Assembly (NCBI RefSeq): GCF_028769735.1
Contig: NC_088175.1
Span: 5,952,001-6,016,000 of the forward strand
Direction: 5' to 3'
Origin: Zonotrichia leucophrys gambelii
Lineage: Eukaryota > Chordata > Aves > Passeriformes > Passerellidae
DNA length: 64,000 bases
This document shows, in pieces, positions 1 through 13,300 of this stretch. Below the pieces are notes generated by a model that was not told the origin of the DNA, did not search any database, and was given only the letters and a program-made list of their open reading frames with translations. The stretch's first letter is position 1. Every line of letters begins with the position of its first letter. The position numbers and the translations under genes are program-made.

Positions 1-2351
1 CTGTGTTTTCTATGAAATCACAAGGTACTGTGTTCAGTGGAGGGTTTTGCTTATCATTAATCAAGATAATCAAAGGTAAATAACTCAAATTAGGAGCATG
101 TGGTTTGGATAACGTGATCTTTGTTTCCATGGATTTGTAGAAGAAGCTTCTGTGCTTAGTGTGCTTCTCTTAACTTCAGTAATCCCATCTGGTCTGGCAC
201 TCCCTTCACCCTGTGGCAGGTTAGTAATAAAGCAGTTCAGGAGAACACAGTACAAACAAAAGTGATTTACAAAGGAACATTTTTGAACATTTTTCCCCAA
301 TCACTTGGTATTTAGTAAAAATGTATTTTCTCTGCTTTATCTCTGTGTAGAGTATGGCTCATTTCTTCTCATGAGCATCACAAACTATTCTCAGTCTTGT
401 TAATGCACTTAATGGTAAATTTTTTCCTACTTTTTTTGGACTTTATAATACTTTCTGCAAAAACAGAGGAGATTAGAGAATACACTTCCTCTGATTTACA
501 AATTTGATTTACAGTATAGTGTATCTAAGCCCCCTGTGCTCTTAACATTTTGTGTGCTGGTATATTTTGAAATCAGGTTCTGATGAAGGAAGAGTTCAGG
601 AAAAAGCAAAGTCTTTTAAAATTTTTGGTCATAATGAAACTGTAACTTAAAATATTTGTCACTGGTCTTCAAGAAAAAAGCAAAAATACCCACCATGAGT
701 ATTTCTCCAATATCTTTGTGCCCTAGCAACAGCAGCAGTTCTTTATTCTCCTCCCACACTGCTGTCTCTGATATGCAACCAGGACTGATAACATTTGCTT
801 TGCTTCTTTCCTCCTCCACATGGCAAGTGCAGCTGCTGCCATCACCATCACATTAAATGACAACCATTATGCTTTGCCTGCTAACTTGTAGAAACATTTC
901 TACTTCTCCAGCCAGAAAACTGTTAAAAGAAAAATCCCAAATGTGGCAGTACTCTTGCAAAGTAAATTGGGACCAAAAGCTTTAAGAATGCCTCGTTTTT
1001 TCACTTCAGCTTGAATCAGCTGGGCTTTGTAGCTTTGCAAAAAAGTTACATGCTGCAAACTTAAGTTTTCTTAGGGAAAAAACCCCAAACTTTAAAGACA
1101 TTCCCTTGTAGTTTTAGCTTAATGTAAAAAAATTCACTCTTTGCAACCACTGAACGTTTTCAGAGACCTTACAGGTGTGTTCAGAGAGGAAGGAGGGATG
1201 TTTATTGAAATTAATGAATTACAGGAGATACAGTCTTGCCAAACTGAAGGCAATTATGGACAGGTTTGTTTCTTTTTCAGTGCCTCCTGCAGTTATTGCT
1301 GTTGAATGGTTGCATAAGCCTTTATGCTTTACAGCACATTGTGTAAGAACTTTTAGTCTTTTATTCAGCCATGCTGATCTTTCAAATCTTGTTTCCCTTT
1401 CTGTTCCCTATAAATCATGATTCCTGGATCACACTTTTCAGTGGCTTGCACAGTTGTTCTTGAATTTGTTACAGTTTTACATTTGACAGCAGCACATTTT
1501 TTAGTTCACACAGAAACTCGTCCCAGCTGCATGTCTTGGTGCAGCTGCACAATGTGAATCAGATCTTTTTTCTCCTTCCTCTAAGCTTTATGAGGACACT
1601 CAGAGCAGTGTGCAGCCAGCTGTTTGACTGAATTTGCAAACAGTTAAAAAGAAGTTTCTCGTGTCTACAAAGGGGCTGAGTGTTTTGCTTTCAAGAGTCA
1701 TGTGGTGCTACTGAAGTGTTTCTTTAATTATAAACCCAAAGAAAAAAGCAACAAGTGCAGGAAATGTTACTGGACCCGACTGAAGTCAGATTGCTCTAAT
1801 ATGATAACAATGTTTCAAGGACTCTGTGCAAGTTTTATATTAACTGAGGCTCAAGCTCAGGAATGCAGTTCAATTTACCATGTTTCCAGTATTGCTGCTT
1901 GCAAAGAACCTGTGTGTTAGGATTGGAGTGTTATAAATACATTTCTATGTGCATACACAGCAAGAGAGACTGCTTGATTCTGCTGTCTTAAAATGAGGAG
2001 AACACATTGTCTTCTAGGATCTGCCACTGTACTAGAAGCAAACACAATCCCTGATCCATTGTCCTTCAACACAAAGGATGATCTCTTTACATATTTTTCT
2101 CCAAACCAGCAGGAGAGGGCAGCTACAGATTTCTCTTCAATAACCCAAGCTACTCCTTCAATGCAAACCAGCAGCTGTGTTGCTCTGCTGCTCACTTTAT
2201 CCTCCAGTTGTTGATAGGTATTAAACTGTCCACAAATGAATAATTCTATCATGTTATCTTTCTCACAAAAAAAGGGGTTTTTTAATCAAAAGTGACAGTT
2301 CAACTGTGTCTTGTCTAGTACTAATACCATTTCTTACCTTGCAGTTTCCAG
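1..2351. other. AT-rich DNA left of the MOK remnant
   Basis: Expected to be MOK intron sequence if the gene order matches human. I looked for the catalytic and activation-loop exon (HRD, DFG, TRWYRAPE) on the plus strand and did not find it. A minus-strand open frame of 111 codons (1917-2252) is present but unrecognised, and the plus strand is open over much of the same interval. Confidence 0.5.
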
Positions 2352-2444
2352 TCTCTTTTTCTTGGATATAATAAGCTGGACCACATCTCAAAAATCCATG
2401 AAGTGAGAGGCACTCCTGGTAACAAAACTCCAAAAGTTCAAGCA
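2352..2444 (+). pseudogene. MOK: MOK kinase-domain exon remnant (αG region)
   Basis: The plus strand reads SLFLGYNKLDHISKIHEVRGTPGNKT, aligning to human MOK PLFPGVNELDQISKIHDVIGTP as recalled. A splice acceptor precedes it (TTGCAG at 2339-2344 or TTTCCAG at 2345-2351) and GTAAGT follows at 2445. The last codons expected, KFKQ, are present (AAG TTC AAG CA at 2434-2444) but in a different frame from the first part, implying a net frameshift of -2 or +1 within the exon. MOK is a MAPK-like Ser/Thr kinase. In human it lies tail to tail with WDR20, as this plus-strand copy does. I expected an upstream exon carrying the DFG and activation-loop region and did not find it in 1-2340. Confidence 0.65.
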
Positions 2445-2853
2445 GTAAGTATGCACTCCCATAGCTACTAATCTCACTGTTTCAATATCCACAACAGAGC
2501 TGTACAGCTGTGTGCAATGTCTGCTCAGGAAACCACCACAAAAACCTAAATCTGTTGTGCTGACACAAGAGCAGTTTCTGCTGTCCCTGCCCAGAGAGAG
2601 TCACCCATTCCTGAACCTGAAGGCAGAGCAGAGGAAATCTGAACCTGTCTTCATCTTATCTGGCCTTTTATTTCCATAGTATCTTTAAGGCCAGTGACAT
2701 AAATTTTTAGGAAAGAAAAGGGTTTTTTTCAAGTACGACTTACTTTCCCCTAATGAATGATTACCTAAATCGGGTGAATTATTTCTTTTCAGGGAATTGT
2801 AATCCCCCCTGAATATGCATGATTAAATGTTTTTCTCAGCTTGCTTAACACAG

Positions 2854-3028
2854 GTCAAGAATTTTGAGTTTTGAATCCTCCCTTTCTTTAAAGGGAAAAT
2901 CTTTTCTTGTGCACAAATTGCCTTTTAAAAATTTCTATTTCCTATGTGCAATGATAAAATATGACCTCAATGAGAGAACTGCTGCCCATCAAACCTTTCA
3001 GCACCCTTATTTTCAAGAACTCTGGCAA
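2854..3028 (+). pseudogene. MOK: MOK kinase C-lobe exon remnant
   Basis: The frame starting SRILSFES and ending LCAMIKYDLNERTAAHQTFQHPYFQEL matches the MOK C-lobe end (recalled human LLHAMVAYDPDERIAAHQALQHPYFQEQ). The conserved Arg of kinase subdomain XI is kept in NERTAAHQ. The acceptor is AACACAG at 2847-2853 and a donor-like GTGACT begins at 3029. The first half, expected to resemble FDFPFKKGSGIPLL, is badly eroded and shorter. The phase requires two bases from the previous exon, which the upstream frame does not supply; joining the exons as they stand gives a TGA within a few codons. Confidence 0.65.
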
Positions 3029-4330
3029 GTGACTTCAAATCACTTCAGTTTTGAAGACTAAAGTCAAAAGGTGAGGGGAGCATTGTGTCCATGTTTTAAG
3101 TGGCATGAAATTAAATTTGTTTCCTGTACCATGTCTTGTCAACCATGAACATAATTCAATCAACATAGTTCTTTGCATTGAATCCAAAGCTTACCTAAAG
3201 CACTACTGTCTCTATTCTTTTTGCCCCCACCTTTTTAAGACAGCCAATACATGAGCTTTAAACATGCACAAAAAATTAAGAGTAGTAGGAAATACGTCAG
3301 GGCAAGTACCTCAGGATTTGTGGCAAATTTCAAAAGCAAGTCCCAGACAGGTAGTATTTAAGTGGAAGAACTGTCAGCCCATTTAGAGAAAGTAATTTGT
3401 AGCACTGAGCTTGTTAGCTAGAAACAAATGTTTTACTTAAGCTGATTACTTGGGTTTATTCTGTCTGCCTAAACACAGATCTTTATTTGGTCTGATGCAG
3501 TTCCCCCTCCCCCCAATCCCTGACACACACGAGTTAGAATTTAGAAGCTCTCATACCTCATAATCCCCTTGGTAGATTCTTGTTAGAGTTGCTGTTACTT
3601 AAAGGGTCAGCTCCACCTTTATTTTCAGATATCATCATCCTGTTTTTGACGTCTGCCTTGAGTTAAAAAGTTTTCCAGATGAAGTGTGGCAGAGACAGGA
3701 ATTATGCTTTTGTCTTTTCAGGGCTTCAGTCTACTTTTTGAGCAAATAAAATATTTTTTTAAAAAAACTTAATTATCATGTATACAGATGATATCAGGGA
3801 AAATTCTAAATGTGTATTTGACATGAAATAATAAATAATTAAATTCTGATAACAAATTCTGGCCAACTAAAACTTTGTTTATACACCAGCTATGTGAAAA
3901 ATTCTGTGTATTCACTTGCTGTATCAACAAGGTGAGGTGGAAGTTAGTACCACACAGAAAACTCAAATACAGGTTTTTCTCAAAAAACCCTCAAAAACTT
4001 CCACAAACTAGCAAAGAATAATTATAAATTATTTTCTGCTGTACCTTCAGCTTTGAAAGCATGAACTCTCCTTCTACAGGAGAAGCCACTTTTCCCACAA
4101 ATTTAGTTCTGGGATTCATCAGTGTAGGTTTTCTAAGAAGTTCCTTTAGGCAAGATTTCAAGAAACATCATGTAAGGCAACTAATTTTTAAAAAGGAACA
4201 AGGTGAAGTTGTAATTGGCTGAGGGTTTTTTAATTTCTGATTATTTGGGGTTTCTTTTCTAATTGTATTCCTTAAGATGTTCTCAGAAAGAAATTGAATC
4301 TTGTTTATTTATTTAAAAGCATTCTCTCAG
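3029..4330. other. Presumed intron within the MOK remnant
   Basis: AT-rich, with no open frame resembling the expected MOK linker exon. The nearby plus-strand GT/AG sites make it the likely intron between the C-lobe and tail pieces. Confidence 0.45.
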
Positions 4331-4518
4331 GAAAGTCTAGGAAAAAAAACAAATCAACATCAGTCTCCACTGGGAGAATTACCAAAATTAATTTTTCTGG
4401 AGTGGCCAAATTGATTTCCTTTCCTACTCCTACATTGCTATCAGTTTTCTGGAAACCTAAGGAAGGTGGTGGAACCCCTGTGTTCCAGTCTGTCAGATTT
4501 ACTGGATCAGATATTGAG
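4331..4518 (+). pseudogene. MOK: MOK C-terminal tail exon remnant
   Basis: The frame GKSRKKNKS...ITKINFSGVAKLISFPTPTLLSVF...TPVFQSVRF aligns with the recalled human MOK tail RKQKQS...LPKLKLSGVVRLSSYSSPTLQSVL...VPVLRPLK. The acceptor CATTCTCTCAG ends at 4330 and a donor-like GAG|GTGTAG is at 4518-4519. This segment is open in frame across its length, so it is better preserved than the kinase pieces. A further expected tail exon between 3029 and 4330 was not recognised. Confidence 0.6.
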
Positions 4519-4577
4519 GTGTAGACTCTCACTTGCCCACTGAAGCACATTTGAAACTTCTGTTGTTTCTTCAACAG

Positions 4578-4679
4578 TCTGAGAAACAGAAGGCACTTCA
4601 GTCTTCCCTGAAACATTTCCATTTGACTGCTATAGAAGGAATAGAAGTGAGAGAGACCCAGTCATGCTTCTGTTGTTAG
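4578..4679 (+). pseudogene. MOK: Possible last MOK exon
   Basis: After a good acceptor (TTGTTTCTTCAACAG) an open frame SEKQKALQSSLKHFHLTAIEG runs to a TAG at 4677-4679. It loosely resembles the recalled human MOK end (QKDLKPAP...LPTIVRKGG). The gap to the previous piece is only 59 bases, short for a vertebrate intron, which weakens the case or adds to the signs of decay. Confidence 0.3.
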
Positions 4680-6337
4680 AGATCTAACAAGAACAGCAGT
4701 GCCTGATTTTGTCTTGCTCTGACAATTTGCAGGAAAACCCCACAAGGTTTGAGGGCTGCTTTCCTACCATTTTGATATGATGTTCCTGAAGGGGGTCAAT
4801 ATTTAATTAAAGCATTGTTCTGGCAGAGCACAGAGAGTGTTCTGCATTGAACTTCCTCAGTACTTGTTCCTTTTAGAACCTGATGGAGGAGGAGGTTGGT
4901 TAAAAATAACATGAAAGGATCTTTGAGTTCAAGTATTAGGAATGGAATGTTATCTACAGAATTTAAGTTTTCCAATTGTATTACAAATGACAGCTAACTG
5001 CTGTATTTCTTTTAGATTTAAGAGTTTGGGGTTTTTTCAGTTAGCTCTGGAAATTGTTTTTCTCCTGTACTCAGTAACTTCCACCTCAGGTTTTACTGAG
5101 AATGTGCAAATTTTTCAGTCATATGAGATACCTGATTTTGATGCAGTTTCTGTAACTGCTGAATATTTTTATGTAACTATAATCTAATTCAAAGCTAAAC
5201 CAACTTTTTAGCTGATTCAAAAGCAAACAAAACTTAGTCATAGTTTGCTCCAAGCCATTGATCTTAACATTAATCAAAAGTCTTAACAGGGACTGATGTT
5301 GCAGGCAGTTGCTTAAAAGAGCAGTAAAAGCACATAGCTGAGAATGCTTCAGAAATCTGGCACACAGATCACCAGCAACAATTTAACAGAATATTCCCTA
5401 TTATTAAATAAGGTGAGAGTTAAAAGGCAACATTCTTATCTTACTAGGAAAGAATCTTTATTCCAGATTGATACCATTGATTTTTAAATTCCTGAGATCT
5501 AAAAACTTGCATTAAATAATTTCTAATACATAAATTTGGTGATGTCTTAGAGAACATTTTGTTAGTTAGAAAATGAAAGTCTGTACAAATCATACTTGGC
5601 TGGGGGTGAAAAATCTTCTCCCTGCCAAGTCTGCATGCAAGACAGGTTTGGAAAATAACCTTTTTGGAGGTTTTAATAGTTATAAAAGTTACTCTGCTCA
5701 TAACTGGGAAGTGATCATCATTTTTTTCCATAACCAAACACTGGGCTCTGGTGCTGCTGCTCAAAACCCCAGCCATGAGCAGGAGGCAAAGGGCATTTTG
5801 TGTGAGAGGTGCTGCTGCAGGGAGCACCGTGGAAAATGGGGCACTGGGGAGGAGCACATCACATCCAAGTGTCACTCAGCCAACCCTCAGGCATCAACCT
5901 GAGATTTGTGCTCCAGATCCAGACTATTTATTTTAACCAATTAAGATACACAATGCAGTCAAATACAGGTTAACATAAAGATCTTGTAAGAGTAAAAATT
6001 AAGCTTGTTACATTCTCAGCTCTCCTTCTGAGACTCCACATGGCTGTGCATTTGTGAAAATAATTATTATGCTTCTCACTCATTTGAACTCTTCCAGTTA
6101 GTAGGCTTTTTGCTGTGGTTTGGTTGTTTTTGTAAGAAGAGGCATCTCAACACTTGTAGGGCTCTGTTGTGACTGGATTAGATCCTAATTCTTGTTCAGG
6201 TCAACTCTGGACAACTTTGAGCATGCCCAAATTCCACATTGTAGCTTTTCTGTGTGGAAGCTCAAGTTCTTTATGAATCCTTTTGACATCTACTGCTTAA
6301 AAGCACTTGTCTAACTTATGTTTGTCTTCATGTTTAG

Positions 6338-6422
6338 AAGATGGTATTATTATCACATACTTTACTGAGGATCAATCTGACATTTATAAGGAGATTCTTG
6401 AAAATGTAAAAATAGTCACAGG
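6338..6422 (+). other. Unassigned exon-like segment
   Basis: Eighty-five bases between a strong acceptor (TTTGTCTTCATGTTTAG, ending at 6337) and a donor-like GG|GTAAAT at 6422-6423. The middle frame reads DGIIITYFTEDQSDIYKEIL and continues for 8 more residues, with protein-like composition. It lies between the MOK remnant and WDR20. I do not recognise the family, and no adjoining exons could be linked, although an open stretch follows at 6429-6617. It may be a real exon, a relic, or chance. Confidence 0.25.
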
Positions 6423-9400
6423 GTAAATGTGGTGCAGACTGTGGGAGTATTTGATATTGATTCAAATTTGACTATCCAAGTTAAATATCCTGCACCACCT
6501 GCATCATGTACCATTGCTCAATTTATGTCATTTCTTCATAGCAAACTTTCAGAATCTCAACAGCAAGAATGGAAAAAACATCCCAGCCTTGGCAAGAACT
6601 TGTATAGAGAAGACTAAAGCACTTGGACAAGGCTCTGCAGGGAAACCTCTATTGCTGCTACCTGCACTAGGTGTGCCAAAGGAAGGGCAGATTTCTCTTA
6701 CTAGGACTGAACAAATACAAGAGTTTTGCTGGAGGAAGTGCTTTACACCAGTAAAGTGAGAAAACTGTAACAAGGGGAAACAGCAGAACACAAGGGTACA
6801 GTAACTGCTCCTTGTCATGTTATTGAAACTCCTGCTGCATGGATGCTGCTTTCCTCCAGTTCCAAGCAAAAAATGTTCTCCTGAACACAGTATCTCCAAG
6901 TAGAGTGACTGGCTGAGGTTTCCTGCTCTGTTACATTTCAGTGAATCATCTCCCCACATCTGTATGCTTTCATGTTAGCAGCTCATACTGATAGAACAGA
7001 GAAATTCAACAGTAAGGCAATACATTATTTGTCTGAATACTTACCATAGGGACTTTTTATAGACAGACAGATTAGATAGATATGTGAAAAGTATGATGCT
7101 ACACTTAGAAAATGAAATTAAGGACTGCAGGTCTGTAGGCAGGCAACACAGTGCAACAGCAACCTCCAAGTTCTTACCTTTGGAACACTGAGCAAAAGGT
7201 GCCATGAGCTTATCCAGTGTTTTTTCCAGAGAGGAAGATGGTGAGTTGCTCAGTGCTGATATATTTGGAGTTGAGCATAATGAGTGGCATTAAAATTGAT
7301 GGTCTAAAAATAGGTAACTAACTGGATCCAAGGGAGCTCACTCTCCACTGTTTTTAAATTCTTACAAAAAGAGAGGACAAATCCTACTACCCACATTTGA
7401 TGGATTGTTCTGACTCAGATCTCCCTTACCTAGCACTACACAGGGGTCAAAGCTCAGATTATCAAAACTATATTCCTGATGGAGATACATTTATTGTATT
7501 TTTGGCTTCCCATAATCAGTTTCTGGAAGCCTCAAATCACAGATGCTGAAGTTTAAGTATTTTGACTAAAAAATATAAAATTTGATTAAACTGTGTTTGG
7601 ACAAGGTACTTTTCTGAATTCAGAAGTGTCATTGCCACTGTTTGCTTCCCTCGTTAATATATCAGGCAGGTGATTGTTCATACACCAGGAAAAAGATGAA
7701 GTCAGAATTTTTGTAAGTTTTGACCTGGAAAAAAAGGGCTACCAGAACAACATCTTATGTATTATGACATTCTGTGTATCTGGGGCTGTCCCCAGATTCT
7801 CTGGGGAGAATGAGAATGATTCTGGTTGTAATGAGAATGGCAATTTCATGTTCAACACATCATTTTTGCTATAAAATTGCAAATCTGAAGTGAAGAACCA
7901 TATTGGAATTTTATTTGGTTTTTTTATACTTTCAGGTGGATCTTACTCAGTTTGGCACATACAGTACTTCAAGGATATTGATTTCCTAACAAGTTCCTTG
8001 CTGTTAAACCTCTGGAGACAATTACACTTCTCTGGCTGTTGGATGAACAGGCAAACTTGAGTTTTCCCACCTGCTTTATAGTTAAAATGCACCCAAACTT
8101 TAAACTACAAACTGGCAAGTATAGCTCCTACCCTCATTCTTCCAGCTAAAATTCCATACTGAGATTATCTGTGTTCTGCTCACTTTTAATTATTTTTTTA
8201 ATGTAGTAGGAGAAATATTTTTATTAAAAGCTGTATCTACAGTAGAGGTCTTAAGTTCCTTCCAGGTAAGTTATTAGTACCCTGTTTCTTAATAAAATAA
8301 TTTTCTACCGTATGGAATAGAGTGTGGTATGGGCAATTCAAGTTTCTAGATGATTGCTATTGATGATAATTTCTTTCTTCTTTACTGTTGATGATAATAG
8401 TAAAGAAGAGGCTGAGAAAAGAAACCCCCCCCACATTCCCTGTGTGCTGCTGGACTACAATTTGTGGCAGGGACATTCCCTGCCAGCCCAGATGGGAGCA
8501 GCTGCTGCTGCTCCCCTGGTGTTGGATATTGCAATTCTTTCCCTACTGGTTTTGTATTTTTCCAGCTGAAGGAAAAAAGTCTTTTAAAGTTACTGCATAT
8601 TTTTTCAACTGTTTCATTTTGACTCAGTCCATATGAAGCAGTTATCTACAAGAAGTCTATGGGGAGATAACTACACTAGTTTTCAGTGATGAGGTTTATC
8701 TGTATTTTAACAGTTAAGCCCACTATGTTAATAAAACAAAACTTCTGAAAAATAATCCTGCTCAGTTTCAGTATTTTCCCCGTTCCTCGTATTTTAGAAG
8801 AAGACATAAGAATTATAAAGCACAGCTACATCTTGAATAAAGTAGGGAACTAATTCCCAGCTTGTAAATGGATCTGGCAGTTCTCTACATGCTGGCTGCA
8901 TTGCAAGGATGAGACTTAGTTACAAGCTACTGCAGTTGCTTCTCCCCAAATGTTCATTCATTTCCTGAAAACAAATTGCTTTTCATGCCAGAAAATGTAC
9001 TTGTAATTAAAAAAATTCTACCCAGCTTTATTGTTGGAGAGCAGGAAGGGCATTAACTTGTGCCCACAGCTGCAGTATGTGCACCCTCAGGCAAGTTCAT
9101 GCTTCTGGGCCAGCAGCCTCTGCTCTACTCTGCCTGCAGGATTCTGCAGATCCCAGTGGTGAACGTTTCTGCATAAGAAAAAGGGAAGCATATGATGGAT
9201 ACTTCTATTCTGTGTCAGTCTGGGGCTGGACATGGACTGTTAGTCTTTGCAAGAACTACTCAAAACAAGTTAAGCGGTGTGCTGATTGATTAAAAATGAC
9301 AAGTGTTTAGACAAGAAACATTAACCTCTGCAAATCCATGGATATGTCTATCCCCATCACACTTATCAGTTTAGGACCACTGAATTATGAATGAGATGCC

Positions 9401-10326
9401 TGATGTAAGAGAAATGAGCCTCAGAAATGCTACTCCAATATGTTAGCCCAGTTTCTGATTGACAAGTCAGAAAGTGTGTACAGCCACTGCTGTGGGATCT
9501 TCCACTCCCCAACTCCAAATGCACGGGAATACACAGTGACAAAATCCTTACCCCATGAAGTTGCCTGTCTGTGGAGCTGCTGCTGTATGATGTATTTAAA
9601 CTGCAGGATGTGTTTGGAAATAAGCCATTAAGAACAAGAACAGAACAATTGTATTTCACTTTCCTAATTGAAATTCAAGTCCATTAAATATGAAGCAATG
9701 TTCTAGGTAAGATATTTTTGAAAGGAATTTGTTCTACAAAGTTTAGGTAGTATTTCTGTACCAAACATTTAATTCAGCAAAGAATTGGTTACATCAAAAG
9801 TGATTGGATTTGAACAGAAAGTAAACAAAAATGCATATTCAAGATCGTTTAATATGTATTTTCTGAATTAGAAATATCACTTTCTTAAATGAATGAGAAT
9901 TTCTAGTGTAATGATCCATTACTCCCATCCCCCATCACTGAATTACATTATTTATACATATAATACAGAGCCGATTGCAGTTGGAAACAACAATATTAAA
10001 ATAAATGTTTAATAGATACAAAGGATCTTTTCTCCACAACATAGTTTTTGTGGTGTCTGGACACCAATTTTAAAGTAATTCTCTATAAGCATTAAACTAT
10101 TTAAGTGCAAAACAATTTTGTTTTAAAAAAATCTATGATTGCAGCATCCATCTTCCTGAAAAACATTTTGAAGCCAGAAAGTAATGACTTTCATTTTCCA
10201 TGAGTGCATTCCAGGCTGTCTTCTAGCCATCTCTGGTTAAAAAAATCAGTGCAAAATAAACAATGGTGAAGTACTAGTTTAACCATTGAACTTACTTGAA
10301 TTTAAGAAACATATCTTATTTTACAC

Positions 10327-10344
10327 TATATATATATATATATA
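10327..10344. repeat. (TA)9 microsatellite
   Basis: Nine uninterrupted TA units, followed by further AT-rich imperfect sequence to about 10370. Confidence 0.95.
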
Positions 10345-13300
10345 GATATCTTTTATTTATATATTTATAGAGATTAAATTACACTGGACTTGAAAAGTAT
10401 AAAGAAAACAAAAATGTTACTACTTTTTCCTGCAATACTAAAGGAAGCTTTTTGCTTTTTCTCCAATGCAAACTCTTCCTTAGGTGAGCAGCCTAGCAGG
10501 ATCAGCTGTAGTGAGAACTCCTTACATTTGTCCTTTGCAAGTCACTATGTGATTCACATAATTCCATGTTTACACTCTGCCACATTATAATTTGTGATGC
10601 TCTTTGCCTGAAGAACAGCTCGTGGTTCCACTGTCATTACTTCTTGTCCTGCGTTCAGAGATTTGCTAGCAGTAGTGTGATGGCTATACTACAGTTCCAC
10701 TTGGAGAATTGGCCTGGTTTTGGGATGACAATAAACCCTGCAAACAAAGCAGTTTACATTAATCCAGCAAGAGAACCTGACAAGAATTTTATAAAGTTCT
10801 TAACCTCAACCTACAATGAGTACAGTTGATTTTTACCAACACTTGTTTATTACTTCAGACATCAGCACCTTCCCTCCTCCAAAGGCTCTAAGCCAGCAGC
10901 ACGATCTCAGGCAAGCAGCGCACAGAGAGCTCTCAGACAGAAGAAATGTGTGCGTTATGACACGGACTGGATCTGATCCCAGCATTTGGTTTAATCTACC
11001 TTGCACTTGGACTCATAGTGAACTCTGAAACTTTAATAATCATACACCAAAAAAGTGAACAGCATTTTACTGGGGTGGTGTCAAAAAAATCTATTGCAAT
11101 ATCAATGTTTGACACCTGACCTGATACAGGGAAACACTTCATCTCTTGTATGTGATTGAGTATTACATGGTTTGAATAGAAAAATAGATTGTCTAACCAA
11201 ATATTTGTTTTGGTAATTTTAAAACAGAATTAAACACTGACAAGAGTTCAGTAGAGATTTCCTATTACAATTTAAGTTCACACTCAGGAAAACTTGGTAC
11301 CAGCTCTTCTAACTACCCTGCCATTCAAATCAAGAGATTTGTTTCACACACAGCCCTACGCCTGCACGGTGCCCCTCACCACACAGAGGCTGCTGCTCTG
11401 GATTAAAGCAACTTCACCTTACAGATCAAACCTCTGGGTACCAATGGACAGATTCCATTTCAGATTTATGCACAGTAACCACTTTTTAATAATTCACATA
11501 AAATAACTTTATCAGGCTTATTTAGGAAAAGCTTATTGTCAAAATACAATTCAGCCTTATAAGGTCATTAGTTCTAGCGAGTGCCAGCAGGCCAAGGGGC
11601 ATGCTGGCAGCTGGAAGCACACTGGCAGCTGGAAGCACACCAGCAAATATCCCCATGCAACTCCTCACCTTGTAGGAATGATAAATGCACTTTCAGCAAC
11701 TCCTCTAAGCAGCTCCCAGCTTATGTTCTTACCTCAAAATTAAGATCCTGGGACTCAGATCCATCAAACTAGACAAGATCAGGCAGCAATTAGCATACAG
11801 ACAGAAGACAGAATTATGTCACTTCTTCAGAATCTACAGGAGCTCTTTCAAACTTGGATCCAAGAACTGAGAGGTCATGATGATGGAAGTAAACCCTGAC
11901 CTCAGAAGAAGTGGAAAGAGGGGAAAGAGGGCAAGACTGACTGGATTCAAGTCATCAAATTTCTGCTCAAACCAAAGCCCTTCTTCTTAAAAAAAAACAT
12001 CTGATCATTTCAGACACGTCATGAACCTGAGTAGTTTGCAGGATTTCTGGCAGACTGTATTTGCATATGGTCCATATGACATTTATATACAACAAAGCAC
12101 ATGGAACTTAACTTGGTGCCTTCCATAGACCTCACCTGAAAGAACCTGAAAAACACCTTTATTTGTATTTCTTTATGCAGGGAATATCTGATTGAAACAC
12201 TGTTGAGGTAGACTGAAGTGGGTTGTTCTCTACACTTGACATTCAGGATGTACAAAGATCCTGCATATTTCATGAGAACAAAAAGTTTCCTAGTTATTAC
12301 TTATGGACTAGATGGTGAAAGAAGTAATAGGCAGAACTTTAGAGCAAACAAGCCACTGAAGCACTTCTGAAATTTTTACCAGGGAAGTTTTGTTGGAAAG
12401 TGACAAGGTTGAATCAGAATTCACTAGTTCATTACTGAAGCATTCTTCACAAGTCTATTAAATCCAGCAGCAACTGGAAGGTCTTTCTTGTCAGAAGATT
12501 ACATCCACTAAGCAACTTTGAAGTACCCTGGAAAAAGACGTCCAAAGGTATTATTTTCAATCTTAATTAAATCAGCAATCCAAACTGTTCATATGCAAAT
12601 ATGTGCTTTATAAGCACACAGGAAGCTCTAGGGATGGCATAATGTCAAGTCTTTTCCAACAGGCTCATAACCACCCTATACAGGAGAAATAAGGTGTATT
12701 CTAGCATTGGATTTACGTTGTAACACAACCAATTATTGGGAAACAAAATGAAGTTATTTTCCTAGGATTCCTCTAGAAACTGGCAGCACATACTGAAATT
12801 CAGTGTGGTGCCTTATTCCCTGTGAGCCACTCCAGAATGCAAGTTCCAAGACTAGGAACAAGGAGTCAGTCCTGGTTACACCTCATAGGTGGTGAATGCT
12901 CCCTGCTTTGAAGAGCAGCAGCTCAGTGCAGATGGCTTTCAGTGAGTACCAGGAATTCCTTGTATTTCAGTCCTTGCTCTGAATTAATTCTGCAGCTCTG
13001 AGCAGGCAAGCCAGAGGAACACCGAAGTGGAAATAACCTCAAGACCAATATTCCTTGTGCTTCTGCAGATGGAACAAATGTATGCAAGTACTGCCTTAAA
13101 ACTTGGACTAGGCTATGATGCTGTTCAGAAACTCACTCCCAGGAGAGAGACCAGAAAGTTTGTGAGTTCTTCCAAGTACTTGATTTCAGAAGAATCTTAA
13201 ATGTTCATACAAGAAAAGCAAAGAGTATGAATTTGGTTTTTAGGCACATAAGTTTCACCAAGGTGGTGAGTTCTCAGTGGGTCCAGATTAAAACAAAAAT

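Noticed and set aside
2050..2110. DNGSGI motif in the minus-strand frame, similar to the ATP-binding motif of GHKL/MutL proteins
   Set aside because: None of the other GHKL motifs or flanking fold is present; a six-residue match alone is expected by chance.
4356..4400. Apparent one-base frameshift in the MOK tail piece (an ELPKL reading in another frame)
   Set aside because: The frame reading ITKINFSGV aligns without gaps to the expected LPKLKLSGV, so no frameshift is needed here.
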